Below, piece by piece: positions 18,035-28,271 of a stretch of 50,138 nucleotides of DNA. The notes under the pieces were generated by a model. It was not told where the DNA came from. It saw only the letters and a program-made list of their open reading frames with translations, and ran no database searches. How positions within the stretch are numbered: position 1 is the stretch's first letter; the number at the start of each line of letters is the position of its first letter. A program made the translations under genes and the position numbers. This stretch comes from Pseudomonadota bacterium. Lineage in GTDB: Bacteria > Pseudomonadota > Alphaproteobacteria > Ferrovibrionales > Ferrovibrionaceae. The stretch is from NCBI GenBank assembly GCA_021793055.1, contig JAJYTL010000001.1:1-50138 (forward strand). The letters are read 5' to 3'.

Positions 18035-19279
18035 GTGGCGAATAGCAAAAGGATGTACAACGGGGGCGCGTTACGCCCGGCCTTGAAAAGGCTGTCGCTG
18101 GCGTTGGCCGCCGTACCCTTCCTGGTCGGGGCGAGCGGCGCCGCGCTCGCCGCCACGCCGGTCAAGGTCGGCGTCCTGCAGTCGCTGACCGGGACCATGG
18201 CGATCAGCGAAGTGACGGTGAAAAACGCCGAAGTTCTTGCCATCGACCAGATCAATGCCGCTGGCGGCGTGCTCGGCCATCCGATCAAGGCAATCGTCGA
18301 AGACGGCGCCTCGCTTCCCGCCACCTTCGCCCAGAAGGCGACGCAGCTGATCCAGCAGGACCACGTCGTCACCGTGTTCGGCGGTTGGACGTCGGCGAGC
18401 CGCAAGGCGATGCTGCCGGTGTTCCAGCGCTTCAACAATCTGCTCTGGTATCCGGTGCAGTTCGAGGGCAACGAGTGCTCGCCCAACATCATGTATTCCG
18501 GCGCGCAGCCCAATCAGCAGATCCTGCCCGCCCTCACCTGGGCCAAGCAGCAGGGCTACAAGCGCTTTTTCCTGCTCGGCTCCGATTACGTCTTCCCGCG
18601 CACCGCCAACCTGATCCTGAAGAAGCACATCGTGCATGACGGCCTCAAGGTGGTGGGCGAGGAATACGTTCCCCTCGGCGGCACCGACTTCAGCGCCGTG
18701 ATCAACAAGATCAAGCTCGCTAAGCCCGATATCATCTTCAACACCCTGAACGGCTCGAGCAACGTCTCGTTCTTCAAGCAGATGTCGGCCGCCGGCCTGC
18801 CCCCGAGCAAGCTGCCGGTGATGTCGTTCAGCATTGGCGAGCAGGAAGCCAAGGCGATGGGTCCCTCGCTGGTCGAGGGCAGCTATGCCGCCTGGAACTA
18901 CTTCGAGAGCCTGGATACGCCCGAGAACAAGAAGTTCGTCGCCGCGTATCAAGCCAAATTCGGCAAGAACGCCGCGGTCACCGACCCGATGGCCCATGGC
19001 TACATCGATGTCTACATCTGGAAGGCTGCGGTCGAGAAGGCGAAGAGCTTCAACCCCACCAAGGTCCGCGACGCCGCGGTGAAGCTCGGCTGGATGCCAA
19101 GTCCGATGGGCGAGGTCAAGTTCGCCGACAACCAGAGCCTCTGGCAGACCGCCTATATCGGCAAGCTGAAGCCGGATGGGCAGTTCAAGATCCTCTGGCA
19201 CTCCAAGGGCAAGATCATGCCCGAGCCTTACGACAAGCTCGCCTTTCCGGGCAAGACCTGCGTCCTGCATAAATCGTAA
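18035..19279 (+). CDS. urtA: urea ABC transporter, substrate-binding protein
   Basis: 414 residues, the usual UrtA length. The periplasmic urea-binding protein belongs to the branched-chain amino acid/amide (HAAT) family. GTG 18035 is chosen because AAGGAG lies 8 nt upstream and a signal peptide (LSLALAAVPFLVGASGAALA) follows directly; the frame continues to 17855 without coding character. The mature part starts ATPVKVGVLQSLTGTMAISE and includes VTVFGGWTSASRKAMLPVF, NNLLWYPVQFEGNECSPN and GAQPNQQILPAL, all typical of UrtA rather than LivJ. It heads urtABCDE-ureDABCEFG. A sigma-54 promoter 140 bp upstream suggests expression under nitrogen limitation. Confidence 0.95.
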   Translation: MANSKRMYNGGALRPALKRLSLALAAVPFLVGASGAALAATPVKVGVLQSLTGTMAISEVTVKNAEVLAIDQINAAGGVLGHPIKAIVEDGASLPATFAQKATQLIQQDHVVTVFGGWTSASRKAMLPVFQRFNNLLWYPVQFEGNECSPNIMYSGAQPNQQILPALTWAKQQGYKRFFLLGSDYVFPRTANLILKKHIVHDGLKVVGEEYVPLGGTDFSAVINKIKLAKPDIIFNTLNGSSNVSFFKQMSAAGLPPSKLPVMSFSIGEQEAKAMGPSLVEGSYAAWNYFESLDTPENKKFVAAYQAKFGKNAAVTDPMAHGYIDVYIWKAAVEKAKSFNPTKVRDAAVKLGWMPSPMGEVKFADNQSLWQTAYIGKLKPDGQFKILWHSKGKIMPEPYDKLAFPGKTCVLHKS

Positions 19280-19352
19280 CCCTGAACCGCAAACGGCCAA
19301 AGTCGTAACCGTGGGCCGTGCCCAAAGCCGGGCGCGGCGAGGAGAAGAGAGA

Positions 19353-20264
19353 ATGAGTGAACTTGCGTTGTTCGTCGGGCAGCTGTTCAACGGCGCCAGC
19401 GTCGCTTCGATCTTCCTCCTCGCCGCGCTCGGTCTCGCCTTGAGCTTCGGCCTCATGCGGGTCATCAACATGGCCCATGGCGAGATGCTGATGATGGGCG
19501 GCTATGTCGCCTATCTCACCCTTAAATTCACGCCGCCCGCCTATGGCATCCTGATTGCGATTCCGATCGCCTTCGTGGTTTCGGGAATTGCCGGCGCGAT
19601 CCTCGAAGTGCTGCTCGTGCACCGTCTCGCCTCGCGTCCCTTGGACACGCTGCTTGCCACCTGGGGGGTCAGCCTCTGCCTGCAACAGGGCGCGCGCAGC
19701 ATCTTCGGGCCGATCGGCGACGAGGTGACGGCACCGAAATGGCTGGGCGGTGCCTTTCAGGTCACCCATGGCGCTCTCAACGGCCTCAGCCTGCCCTACG
19801 CGCGCATGTTCATCATCGGCTTCACCGTAGTCGTGGTCGCGGCCTTGGGCCTGCTTCTGGTGCGCACCCGCATCGGCCTCTACGTCCGCGCGGTGACACA
19901 GGACCGCGACACCGCCGAGGCTATGGGCATCAATATCCGCAAGATCGATCTCTTGATCTTTTCGCTCGGGACCGGGCTTGCCGGCGTCGCCGGCGTGGTG
20001 CTCGCGATGCTGGAGCCGGTCACGCCCTCGGTCGGGCAGGCGTATATCGTGCCGGCCTTCCTGGTGGTGATCCTCGGCGGACTGGGCAGCCTGATCGGAA
20101 CCACCATCGCCTCGGTCATGGTCGGCCTGATCTCGGCGCTGACGCAGATCGTTTGGACGGTGAGCCTATCGAAAGTGTTCCTGCTGTTATTCGTCGTCGC
20201 TTTCATCCAGTTACGGCCGCGAGGCGTCATCTCCGTCCGGTCGCGGGCGCTCGAGGAGACGTGA
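19353..20264 (+). CDS. urtB: urea ABC transporter, permease UrtB
   Basis: 303 residues, a LivH-like inner-membrane permease with about eight helices. ATG 19353 is set by the GAGGAGAAG ribosome site. Family blocks include GLALSFGLMRVINMAHGEMLMMGGY and the cytoplasmic coupling loop AVTQDRDTAEAMGINIRKIDLL, which contacts the ATPases. It is compact and lacks the N-terminal periplasmic extension some proteobacterial UrtB proteins carry. One base separates its stop from the urtC start. Confidence 0.93.
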   Translation: MSELALFVGQLFNGASVASIFLLAALGLALSFGLMRVINMAHGEMLMMGGYVAYLTLKFTPPAYGILIAIPIAFVVSGIAGAILEVLLVHRLASRPLDTLLATWGVSLCLQQGARSIFGPIGDEVTAPKWLGGAFQVTHGALNGLSLPYARMFIIGFTVVVVAALGLLLVRTRIGLYVRAVTQDRDTAEAMGINIRKIDLLIFSLGTGLAGVAGVVLAMLEPVTPSVGQAYIVPAFLVVILGGLGSLIGTTIASVMVGLISALTQIVWTVSLSKVFLLLFVVAFIQLRPRGVISVRSRALEET

Positions 20265-20265
20265 G

Positions 20266-21372
20266 ATGCAGTTGCGTGCGGAAAGAACGTTCTACCTCAT
20301 CGGCTTCGTTCTTCTGGCGGTGGCCCCCTGGCTGGTCTCGCCCTATAACCTCTCCCTGCTCGGGCGCTTTCTCGCCTATGCCATCGTGGCGCTCGGCTTG
20401 GTGTTGGTGTGGGGCGAGGCCGGCATCTTGAGCCTCGGCCAAGGGCTCTTTTTCGGGCTCGGCGGCTACGTCCTCGCCATGTACCTGAAGCTCGTCAACC
20501 TGGCGCCAGGCGATCTTCCCGACTTCATGCAGTGGAGCGGCATCTCGCACCTGCCGGCATGGTGGGCGATCTTCCGCAATCCGGTGATCGCGACCTTGGG
20601 CGTCGCGGCCGTGCCGGCGGCGGTAGCCGCCGCCTTCGCCTGGCTGGTCTTCCACCGCCGCGTCGGCACGGTCTATTTCGCCCTGATCACCCAGGCGATG
20701 GTACTCGCCTTCGTGACGCTGCTCAGCAGCGAGCAAGGCTATACCGGCGGTTTCAACGGCCTCACCGACTTCCACACGCTCTATGGTCTCTCGCTCGATT
20801 CGCAGTCGGTGCAGAACGGCCTCTACTGGGCGACAGTCGCCGCCCTCGCCGCGAGTTTCATCGGCCTCAAGTGGCTGACCGGCTCGCATTTCGGCAAGCT
20901 CCTGCGGGCGCTCAGCGACAGCGAGAATCGAGTGCGTTTCCTCGGCTACGATTCGATGCCCTATAAGACCATCGCCTTCGTCATCGGTGCCGCGCTCGCC
21001 GGTATCGGCGGCGCCTTCTTCACCCTTCAGGCGGGCGTGATCTCGCCGGCCGGGATCGGCGTCGTGTCCTCGATCGAGATGGTGGTGTGGGTCGCGGTCG
21101 GCGGCCGGCGCAGCCTCGCCGGCGCTATCGTCGGCACGCTGGTCGTGAACTTCGCCCAGGAAATGGTGAGCAACGCCTTTCCCAATGTGTGGCCGTTCGC
21201 CATCGGCCTGATGTTCATCCTCGTGGTGACGCTGCTCCCGAGCGGCTTGGGGGGCCTGTTCCGGCCCGAGGCCCTCGCCGCGCTCCGCGCGCGTCTTCGC
21301 CGCCTGTCGGGCGCGGCCGGACTCATACCCATGGCCGACGATCCGGGCCGTGACATGCGAGGTGTGAAATGA
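20266..21372 (+). CDS. urtC: urea ABC transporter, permease UrtC
   Basis: 368 residues, a LivM-like permease that pairs with UrtB. It has an N-terminal helix, WGEAGILSLGQGLFFGLGGYVLAMYLK, a large extracytoplasmic segment around residues 70-110, and the coupling loop LRALSDSENRVRFLGYDSMPYKT. Late helices carry GVVSSIEMVVWVAVGGRRSLAGAIVG. The ATG is preceded by GAGGAG that lies in the end of urtB, and the stop overlaps urtD by 4 bp, so urtBCD are translationally coupled. Confidence 0.94.
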   Translation: MQLRAERTFYLIGFVLLAVAPWLVSPYNLSLLGRFLAYAIVALGLVLVWGEAGILSLGQGLFFGLGGYVLAMYLKLVNLAPGDLPDFMQWSGISHLPAWWAIFRNPVIATLGVAAVPAAVAAAFAWLVFHRRVGTVYFALITQAMVLAFVTLLSSEQGYTGGFNGLTDFHTLYGLSLDSQSVQNGLYWATVAALAASFIGLKWLTGSHFGKLLRALSDSENRVRFLGYDSMPYKTIAFVIGAALAGIGGAFFTLQAGVISPAGIGVVSSIEMVVWVAVGGRRSLAGAIVGTLVVNFAQEMVSNAFPNVWPFAIGLMFILVVTLLPSGLGGLFRPEALAALRARLRRLSGAAGLIPMADDPGRDMRGVK

Positions 21373-22133
21373 AGACTGTAGAGACATTGCTGGCCGTCGA
21401 GGACGTCACCGTCGAGTTCGACGGATTCAAGGCGATCGACAGTCTTAACTTCTACGTCGACAAGGGCGGCGTGCGGGTGCTGATCGGGCCGAACGGCGCC
21501 GGCAAGTCGACGCTGTGCGACACCATCATCGGCCGCGTGCGCCCGCGCTCGGGCCGCATCCTCTTCCGCGGCGAGGACATCACGCGGTTGCCGGAATTCC
21601 GCATCGTGCGCAAGGGCATCTGCCGTAAGTTCCAGACTCCGGGCGTGTTGCAGAGCCTCAGCGTCCACGACAACTTGGCGCTGGCCGCGCGCAAGACCCG
21701 CGATTGGTGGCATGCCTTCGGCCGCGACCTGACCAAGGCCGAGCGCGAGCGCATGGAGGACGTGCTGGCCCTGATCGGCCTGGCGGACAAGCGCGATTAC
21801 CTGCCGTCGCAGATATCCCATGGCGAGAAGCAATGGCTCGAGATCGGCATGGTGGTGGCGACCGAGGCCGAGCTTTTGCTTCTCGACGAGCCGACCGCCG
21901 GCATGAGCCCGCAGGAAACCAGCGACACCGCGGATCTGATCCGGCGGTTGGTCGGGCGCCACACCGTTCTCGTCATCGACCACGACATGAGTTTCGTCGA
22001 GCAACTCGACGCGCCGGTGAGCGTCTTGCACATGGGCGCGCTCCTCAAGGAGGGAAGCATTGCCGAAGTCAGAAGCGATCCCGAAGTTGCCGCCGTCTAT
22101 CTCGGACGAATCGAAGATGCCGCCGCTGCTTAG
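21369..22133 (+). CDS. urtD: urea ABC transporter, ATP-binding protein UrtD
   Basis: 254 residues, a LivG-type ATPase. The Walker A motif is GPNGAGKST, the Q-loop region FQTPGVLQSLSVHDNLALAARK, the signature region SHGEKQWLEIGMV (a variant of LSGGE seen in UrtD), Walker B LLLLDEPTAGMS and the switch His in VIDHDMSFVEQL. It energises urea import together with UrtE. The start overlaps the urtC stop (ATGA), and the end overlaps urtE by 17 bp. Confidence 0.95.
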   Translation: MKTVETLLAVEDVTVEFDGFKAIDSLNFYVDKGGVRVLIGPNGAGKSTLCDTIIGRVRPRSGRILFRGEDITRLPEFRIVRKGICRKFQTPGVLQSLSVHDNLALAARKTRDWWHAFGRDLTKAERERMEDVLALIGLADKRDYLPSQISHGEKQWLEIGMVVATEAELLLLDEPTAGMSPQETSDTADLIRRLVGRHTVLVIDHDMSFVEQLDAPVSVLHMGALLKEGSIAEVRSDPEVAAVYLGRIEDAAAA

Positions 22134-22833
22134 TCTCGACGCCGTCAGCGCGGCCTATGGCCAGAGCCGGGTCCTGTGGGATATCGATCTCGCGACCGAG
22201 GCCGGCACCGCGGTTGCGCTGCTCGGCCGCAACGGGGTCGGTAAGACGACGCTGCTCCGCACCATCATCGGCCTGCACCGGGTGGCGACGGGCAAGATCT
22301 TCTTCGAGGGCAAGGACGTCACGCGCCTCAGTGCGCACGAGCGGGCGTGGCGCGGCATCGGCTTCGTGCCCCAGGGGCGCAACATCTTTCCCCACCTCAC
22401 GGTCGAGGAGAATCTGAAGATCGGCCTCGCGGCGCTCGCCGGCCGCGCCGGCAGCGGCGAAACCGACGTACCGGACTATGTCTTCGACCTTTTCCCAACG
22501 CTGGCCCGGCTGCGCAACCGCAAGGGCGGGGTGTTGAGCGGCGGCGAGCAGCAGCAGCTGGCCATCGGCCGCGCGCTGGCCGGGCGGCCGCGTCTTCTTC
22601 TCCTGGACGAGCCGACCGAGGGTATCCAGCCCTCGATCGTGAAGCAGATCGAAAAGGTGCTCGATCAGGTCCGCCGCGAGCTCAAGATCAGCATCCTGAT
22701 CGTCGAGCAGTATCTGGATTTCGCCTGGGCCTTCGCCGACCGCTATTACGTGATGCAACGGGGCCGCATCGTGCGCGATGGCTGGACCCAGGAACACGAT
22801 CCGGCAGCGGTGGCCGAGCTTCTCAACATCTAA
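22117..22833 (+). CDS. urtE: urea ABC transporter, ATP-binding protein UrtE
   Basis: 238 residues, a LivF-type ATPase. Walker A is GRNGVGKTT, the Q-loop is GFVPQGRNIFPHLTVEENL, the signature is LSGGEQQQLAIGRAL, Walker B is LLLLDEPTEGIQPS and the switch is IVEQYLDFA. ATG 22117 inside the end of urtD gives the normal LivF length; an in-frame start at 22060 would add residues shared with no family member. ureD begins shortly after, so import and hydrolysis of urea are in one transcription unit. Confidence 0.95.
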   Translation: MPPLLSLDAVSAAYGQSRVLWDIDLATEAGTAVALLGRNGVGKTTLLRTIIGLHRVATGKIFFEGKDVTRLSAHERAWRGIGFVPQGRNIFPHLTVEENLKIGLAALAGRAGSGETDVPDYVFDLFPTLARLRNRKGGVLSGGEQQQLAIGRALAGRPRLLLLDEPTEGIQPSIVKQIEKVLDQVRRELKISILIVEQYLDFAWAFADRYYVMQRGRIVRDGWTQEHDPAAVAELLNI

Positions 22834-22961
22834 CCATGGCGATGCTCGATCGGCGTGCGATTTCCGGGGCGGAGCGGCTCACGCCGCTCCGGTTTCTGTG
22901 CCCAGCCGAGACCGTGGCTGAGATAGGGTTTGACTCGCGCGCCGGCACTGGCCCTGATGAA

Positions 22962-23861
22962 ATGGATATGAAGATCGACGTCGCACGGCATCCTCACGCG
23001 ATCCTCGAGGCGGGCCTTGAGCGCGGCCACGGCCGGGCGGAGATTCGCGTCGCGAAAAACGGCGCGGGCGAAACCGCGATCGGCGGGCTTTATCAGCGCT
23101 CGCCCTGCCGCGTGCTGTTTCCGCGCCCGGAGGCGGGCGATCCCTTCACCGCCGTCGTCGCCACCACCTCGGGCGGACTTGCCGGCGGCGACAGCCTCGA
23201 GATCTCCGCCGCCGCCGGCGCCGGTTGCCGCGCCGTGGTGACGACCCAGGCGGCGGAGAAGGTCTATCGCGCGCTGGCGGCGGATTGCACCGTCAAGGCG
23301 GTTTTTTCGGCCGCCCCGGGCGCCTGGCTCGAATGGCTGCCGCAGGAATCCATCCTGTTCGACGGCGCGCGGCTTCGCCGCCGCACCGAGGTCGACACCG
23401 TTGCCGATGGCCGGCTGCTCGCTTGCGATATGGTGGTTTTCGGCCGCCGTGCTCGTGGCGAGCGCTTTACGCGCGGCCTATTGCACGATGCCTGGCGCGT
23501 CCATCGCGACGGCGCGCTTCTTTGGGCCGACGATCTCCATCTCGACGGCGATATCCGGGCCAGGATCGATCACCCGGCCGGCTTTGCCGGCGCCGACGCC
23601 TATGCCACAATCGTCTATGTCGGCGCCGATGGCGCGGACCGGCTGGCGTCCGTCCGCGCCGAGATCGATGCGGCCGGTGTCGACGCCGGCAGGCCGGGCG
23701 CGTTGCGCGTCGCGGCCAGCCTGGTGAACGGCGTGTTGGTGATCCGACTCCTGGCAGCCGAGGCGCGGATGCTTCGCGCCGAAGTCATGCGTCTTTGCAT
23801 TTTTCTCCGTACGGAGGCGGCCGGGCTGCCGGCTCGCATGCCGCGGGTTTGGACCATCTAG
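22962..23861 (+). CDS. ureD: urease accessory protein UreD
   Basis: 299 residues from ATG 22962. Another in-frame ATG at 22836, two bases after urtE, would give 341 residues; neither has a clear ribosome site, so the start is open. UreD/UreH is the scaffold that binds apo-urease and, with UreF and UreG, delivers nickel. Visible family blocks are GRAEIRVAKNGAGETAIGG, YQRSPCRVLFPRP, TTSGGLAGGDSLEI, VTTQAAEKVYRAL and LEWLPQESILFDGA. The C-terminal end PARMPRVWTI is usual. Confidence 0.92.
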   Translation: MDMKIDVARHPHAILEAGLERGHGRAEIRVAKNGAGETAIGGLYQRSPCRVLFPRPEAGDPFTAVVATTSGGLAGGDSLEISAAAGAGCRAVVTTQAAEKVYRALAADCTVKAVFSAAPGAWLEWLPQESILFDGARLRRRTEVDTVADGRLLACDMVVFGRRARGERFTRGLLHDAWRVHRDGALLWADDLHLDGDIRARIDHPAGFAGADAYATIVYVGADGADRLASVRAEIDAAGVDAGRPGALRVAASLVNGVLVIRLLAAEARMLRAEVMRLCIFLRTEAAGLPARMPRVWTI

Positions 23862-23930
23862 GGCCTAGGATAGCGGCTCGCCCGCCGCCCCTTTTTGACG
23901 AAGGCCACTCTTTGACGAAGGAATGCGATC

Positions 23931-24233
23931 TTGCAACTGACCCCAAGAGAAAAGGACAAGCTTCTGATTGCCATGGCAGCGGTCGTCGCGCGGCGGCGGC
24001 TTGATCGCGGCGTCAAGCTGAACTACCCGGAAGCGATCGCGCTGATCACCGATTTCGTCGTCGAGGGCGCCCGCGACGGGCGCAGCGTTGCCGAGCTGAT
24101 GCGCGACGGCGCCACCGTCCTCGGCCGCGCCCAGGTCATGGAGGGGGTGCCGGAGATGATCGAGGAGATCCAGGTCGAGGCGACCTTCCCCGACGGCACC
24201 AAGCTCGTCACCGTGCACCATCCGATTCGCTGA
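23931..24233 (+). CDS. ureA: urease gamma subunit
   Basis: 100 residues, the normal length of the gamma chain. It begins with TTG (MQLTPREKDKLLIAMAA), with GAAGGAA about 9 nt upstream; no in-frame ATG fits. Conserved stretches are RRLDRGVKLNYPEAIALI, EGARDGRSVAELM and VMEGVPEMIEEIQVEATFPDGTKLVTVHHPI. It is structural in the (alpha-beta-gamma)3 enzyme. Upstream, TTTGACGAAGG occurs twice within 25 bp (23894-23922 region), placing two similar ribosome-site-like sequences before the start. Confidence 0.96.
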   Translation: MQLTPREKDKLLIAMAAVVARRRLDRGVKLNYPEAIALITDFVVEGARDGRSVAELMRDGATVLGRAQVMEGVPEMIEEIQVEATFPDGTKLVTVHHPIR

Positions 24234-24244
24234 GGGAGGCGCGC

Positions 24245-24550
24245 ATGATTCCGGGCGAGATTATCGCTAAGGCTGGCGACATCCTTCTCAACGAGGGGCG
24301 CGAGACCGTCACCCTCGACGTCGCCAATACCGGCGACCGGCCGATCCAGGTCGGCAGCCACTATCACTTTTACGAAACCAACGGCGCGCTCGACTTTCCG
24401 CGCGACAAGGCGCGTGGCATGCGGCTCGACATTCCGGCCGGTACGGCGGTGCGCTTCGAGCCGGGCCAGACGCGAAGCGTGACGCTCGTGCCCTACGACG
24501 GCAGGCGGCGAGTCTACGGCTTCAACGGCAAAGTGAACGGCGAGCTCTAG
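24245..24550 (+). CDS. ureB: urease beta subunit
   Basis: 101 residues, starting MIPGEIIAKAGDILLN with GGGAGG just upstream. The typical beta-chain core is visible: TVTLDVANTGDRPIQVGSHYHF, FPRDKARGMRLDIPAGTAVRFEPGQ and RRRVYGFNGKVNGEL. It packs between gamma and alpha chains and contributes to the active-site cover. Separate A, B and C genes are the usual proteobacterial arrangement. Confidence 0.97.
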   Translation: MIPGEIIAKAGDILLNEGRETVTLDVANTGDRPIQVGSHYHFYETNGALDFPRDKARGMRLDIPAGTAVRFEPGQTRSVTLVPYDGRRRVYGFNGKVNGEL

Positions 24551-24560
24551 GAGAACTGGA

Positions 24561-26269
<1,709 letters not shown>

Positions 26270-26270
<1 letters not shown>

Positions 26271-26926
26271 TGGTGGTGGTGCGCGAAATCCGGGCGGCTG
26301 GCCATTGGCCGACCGCCAAGGAGGTGGACCGGATCACCTTGCCCTATGACCAGCGCCATCGTCGGCGTCTGCGCCTGGTCGCCGATGCTGGCACCGAGCT
26401 TCTGCTCGATCTTCCGGCGGCGCGGCTGCTCCGCGAGGGCGACGGGCTGAAGCTTCGCGGCGGCGCCTATGTTCACGTCCATGCCGCGCCCGAGGATTTG
26501 ATCAAGGTGACGGCGGCGGATACGGCCGCCTTGATTCGTCTCGCCTGGCATTTGGGTAATCGGCACTTGCCAGCCGATCTCGATTTCGACAGCGACGCGC
26601 TCGGCCGCATCCTGATCCGTCGCGATCACGTGATCGAGGACATGTTGCTTCGGCTTGGCGCGAGCCTGCGGCCGGTGCGGGTGCCGTTCAATCCGGAAAG
26701 CGGTGCTTACGAGGGTGCGGTCCCGCACGATCATGGCCATCATGACTACGATGATCACGGCGACGAGAATCACCGTCACGACCACAGCCACAGCCACAGC
26801 CACGGCCATCGCCCGCCCGCGCCGGATTCGATCTCGGCGGCGGATGTCGTGCCGGTGCCGGCCCATGCCCCGGCGCATCAAGCCGGCCACCGCCAGCCGC
26901 CGCGCCCGCGCGGCTCGGACGCCTGA
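26270..26926 (+). CDS. ureE: urease accessory protein UreE, histidine-rich tail
   Basis: 218 residues, the nickel-donating metallochaperone. An N-terminal peptide-binding domain (ITLPYDQRHRRRLRL, GTELLLDLPAARLLREGD) is followed by a metal-binding domain with AWHLGNRHLPADL and the GAYEGAVPHDHGHHD junction. The tail, residues about 154-190, is packed with His and Asp (HSHSHSHGH among others) and should bind many metal ions. A Pro/Arg-rich end follows. Such tails are common but vary in size. Start and stop of neighbouring genes are tightly packed. Confidence 0.94.
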
Positions 26927-26936
26927 GAACCGCACG

Positions 26937-27611
26937 ATGGATAGTGCCGCGCTCTATCGTCTGATGACTTGGCTGTCCCCAGCCTATCCGACCGGCGCCT
27001 TCACCTATAGCCATGGGCTCGAAGCCGCGATCGAGGCGGGCTTGGTCAAGGACCGCGCGACGCTGATCGATTGGCTCGGCTACGTGGTCGCTTACGGCAG
27101 CGGCCGCGCCGAGGCGATGCTGTTCCGCTGTGCTTACGAGCGGGCGGGCGACGCGGCCGCGTTGGATCAGGTCGCCGATCTCGCGGCGGCGCTCCGCGGC
27201 AGCGCCGAGTTGGCGCTCGAAAGCGAGCAGCAGGGCGAGGCCTTTCTCGCCACCACCCGCCGCGCCTGGCCGGCGGCGCATCTCGATGCCTTCGCGCGCC
27301 GCCGTCATGGCCGGCCGGTGACGCTGTCGGTCGCGGTCGCCCTTGCGGTCGCCGAGACGGTGCCGATCGAGACCGCGCTCCTGGCCTATCTTCAGGCGCT
27401 GGTTTCGAACCTGGTCATGGCGGGGGTGCGGCTGATTCCGCTCGGTCAGAGCGATGGGCAGCAGGCTATCGCCGCCCTGGCGCCGGCGGTGATGGACGCT
27501 GTCGGGGCGGCGCTGGATTGTCCGCTGGAAAATATCGGATCGGCATCGCCCATGGTGGACTGGTGCTCGATGCGACACGAAACCCAATATACGAGGCTTT
27601 TTCGCTCATGA
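26937..27611 (+). CDS. ureF: urease accessory protein UreF
   Basis: 224 residues from ATG 26937, ten bases after ureE; the longer frame from 26655 lies inside ureE and is not used. UreF helps UreG and UreD load nickel. Typical helical blocks are LMTWLSPAYPTGAFTYSHGLEAAIEAG, ESEQQGEAFL, YLQALVSNLVMAGVRLIPLGQSDGQ and ASPMVDWCSMRHETQYTRLFRS at the C terminus, which in relatives docks UreG. Its stop overlaps the ureG start by 4 bp. Confidence 0.94.
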   Translation: MDSAALYRLMTWLSPAYPTGAFTYSHGLEAAIEAGLVKDRATLIDWLGYVVAYGSGRAEAMLFRCAYERAGDAAALDQVADLAAALRGSAELALESEQQGEAFLATTRRAWPAAHLDAFARRRHGRPVTLSVAVALAVAETVPIETALLAYLQALVSNLVMAGVRLIPLGQSDGQQAIAALAPAVMDAVGAALDCPLENIGSASPMVDWCSMRHETQYTRLFRS

Positions 27612-28243
27612 TGAACTCCCCCAATGGCCCGCTTCGGGTCGGTATCGGCGGCCCCGTCGGCTCGGGCAAGACGGCGCTTGTCGATCGGCTGTGCAAGCAC
27701 ATGGCCGCTCACCATCGCCTCGCGGTGGTCACCAACGATATCTACACCAAGGAAGACGCCGAGTTTCTGACCCGCTCGGGCGCGCTGGCCCCGGAACGCA
27801 TCCTCGGGGTCGAGACCGGCGGTTGTCCGCACACCGCGATCCGCGAGGATGCCTCGATCAATCTCGCAGCCGTGGCGCAGTTGAATCGGCGCTTTCCTGA
27901 TCTCGAACTGGTTTTCATCGAATCCGGCGGCGACAATCTCGCCGCCACCTTCAGCCCCGAGCTTGCCGATATCACGATCTACGTCATCGACGTTTCCGCC
28001 GGCGACAAGATTCCGCGCAAGGGCGGGCCCGGCATCACCCGCTCCGATCTTCTGGTCATCAACAAGATCGATCTCGCGCCCCTCGTCGGCGCCAGCCTCG
28101 AGGTGATGGACCGCGATGCGCGCAAGATGCGGGGCACGCGGCCGTTCCTCTTCGCTAATCTCAAGGTCGGCAAGGGCGTCGCCGAGATCGCCCATTTCAT
28201 CGCCGAGGCCGGCGGGCTCGCGCCCGATACGGACGCGGCCTGA
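27608..28243 (+). CDS. ureG: urease accessory GTPase UreG
   Basis: 211 residues, a SIMIBI-class GTPase that drives nickel insertion. The P-loop is GIGGPVGSGKTALVD; then come VVTNDIYTKEDAEFL, the metal-binding CPH motif in ETGGCPHTAIREDAS, FIESGGDNLAATFSPEL and the guanine-specificity NKID in LLVINKIDLAPLVGA. ATG 27608 gives the usual length; the frame upstream to 27071 lies within ureF. The urease unit ends here, and an amidase gene starts 28 bp further. Confidence 0.97.
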   Translation: MMNSPNGPLRVGIGGPVGSGKTALVDRLCKHMAAHHRLAVVTNDIYTKEDAEFLTRSGALAPERILGVETGGCPHTAIREDASINLAAVAQLNRRFPDLELVFIESGGDNLAATFSPELADITIYVIDVSAGDKIPRKGGPGITRSDLLVINKIDLAPLVGASLEVMDRDARKMRGTRPFLFANLKVGKGVAEIAHFIAEAGGLAPDTDAA

Positions 28244-28271
28244 CGCTGTTCCGGCGCCAACGGCCGCCGCG

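Noticed and set aside
23894..23922. Two copies of TTTGACGAAGG before ureA as a regulatory repeat
   Set aside because: Only two short copies, adjacent to the start; most simply a small tandem duplication carrying the ribosome site.
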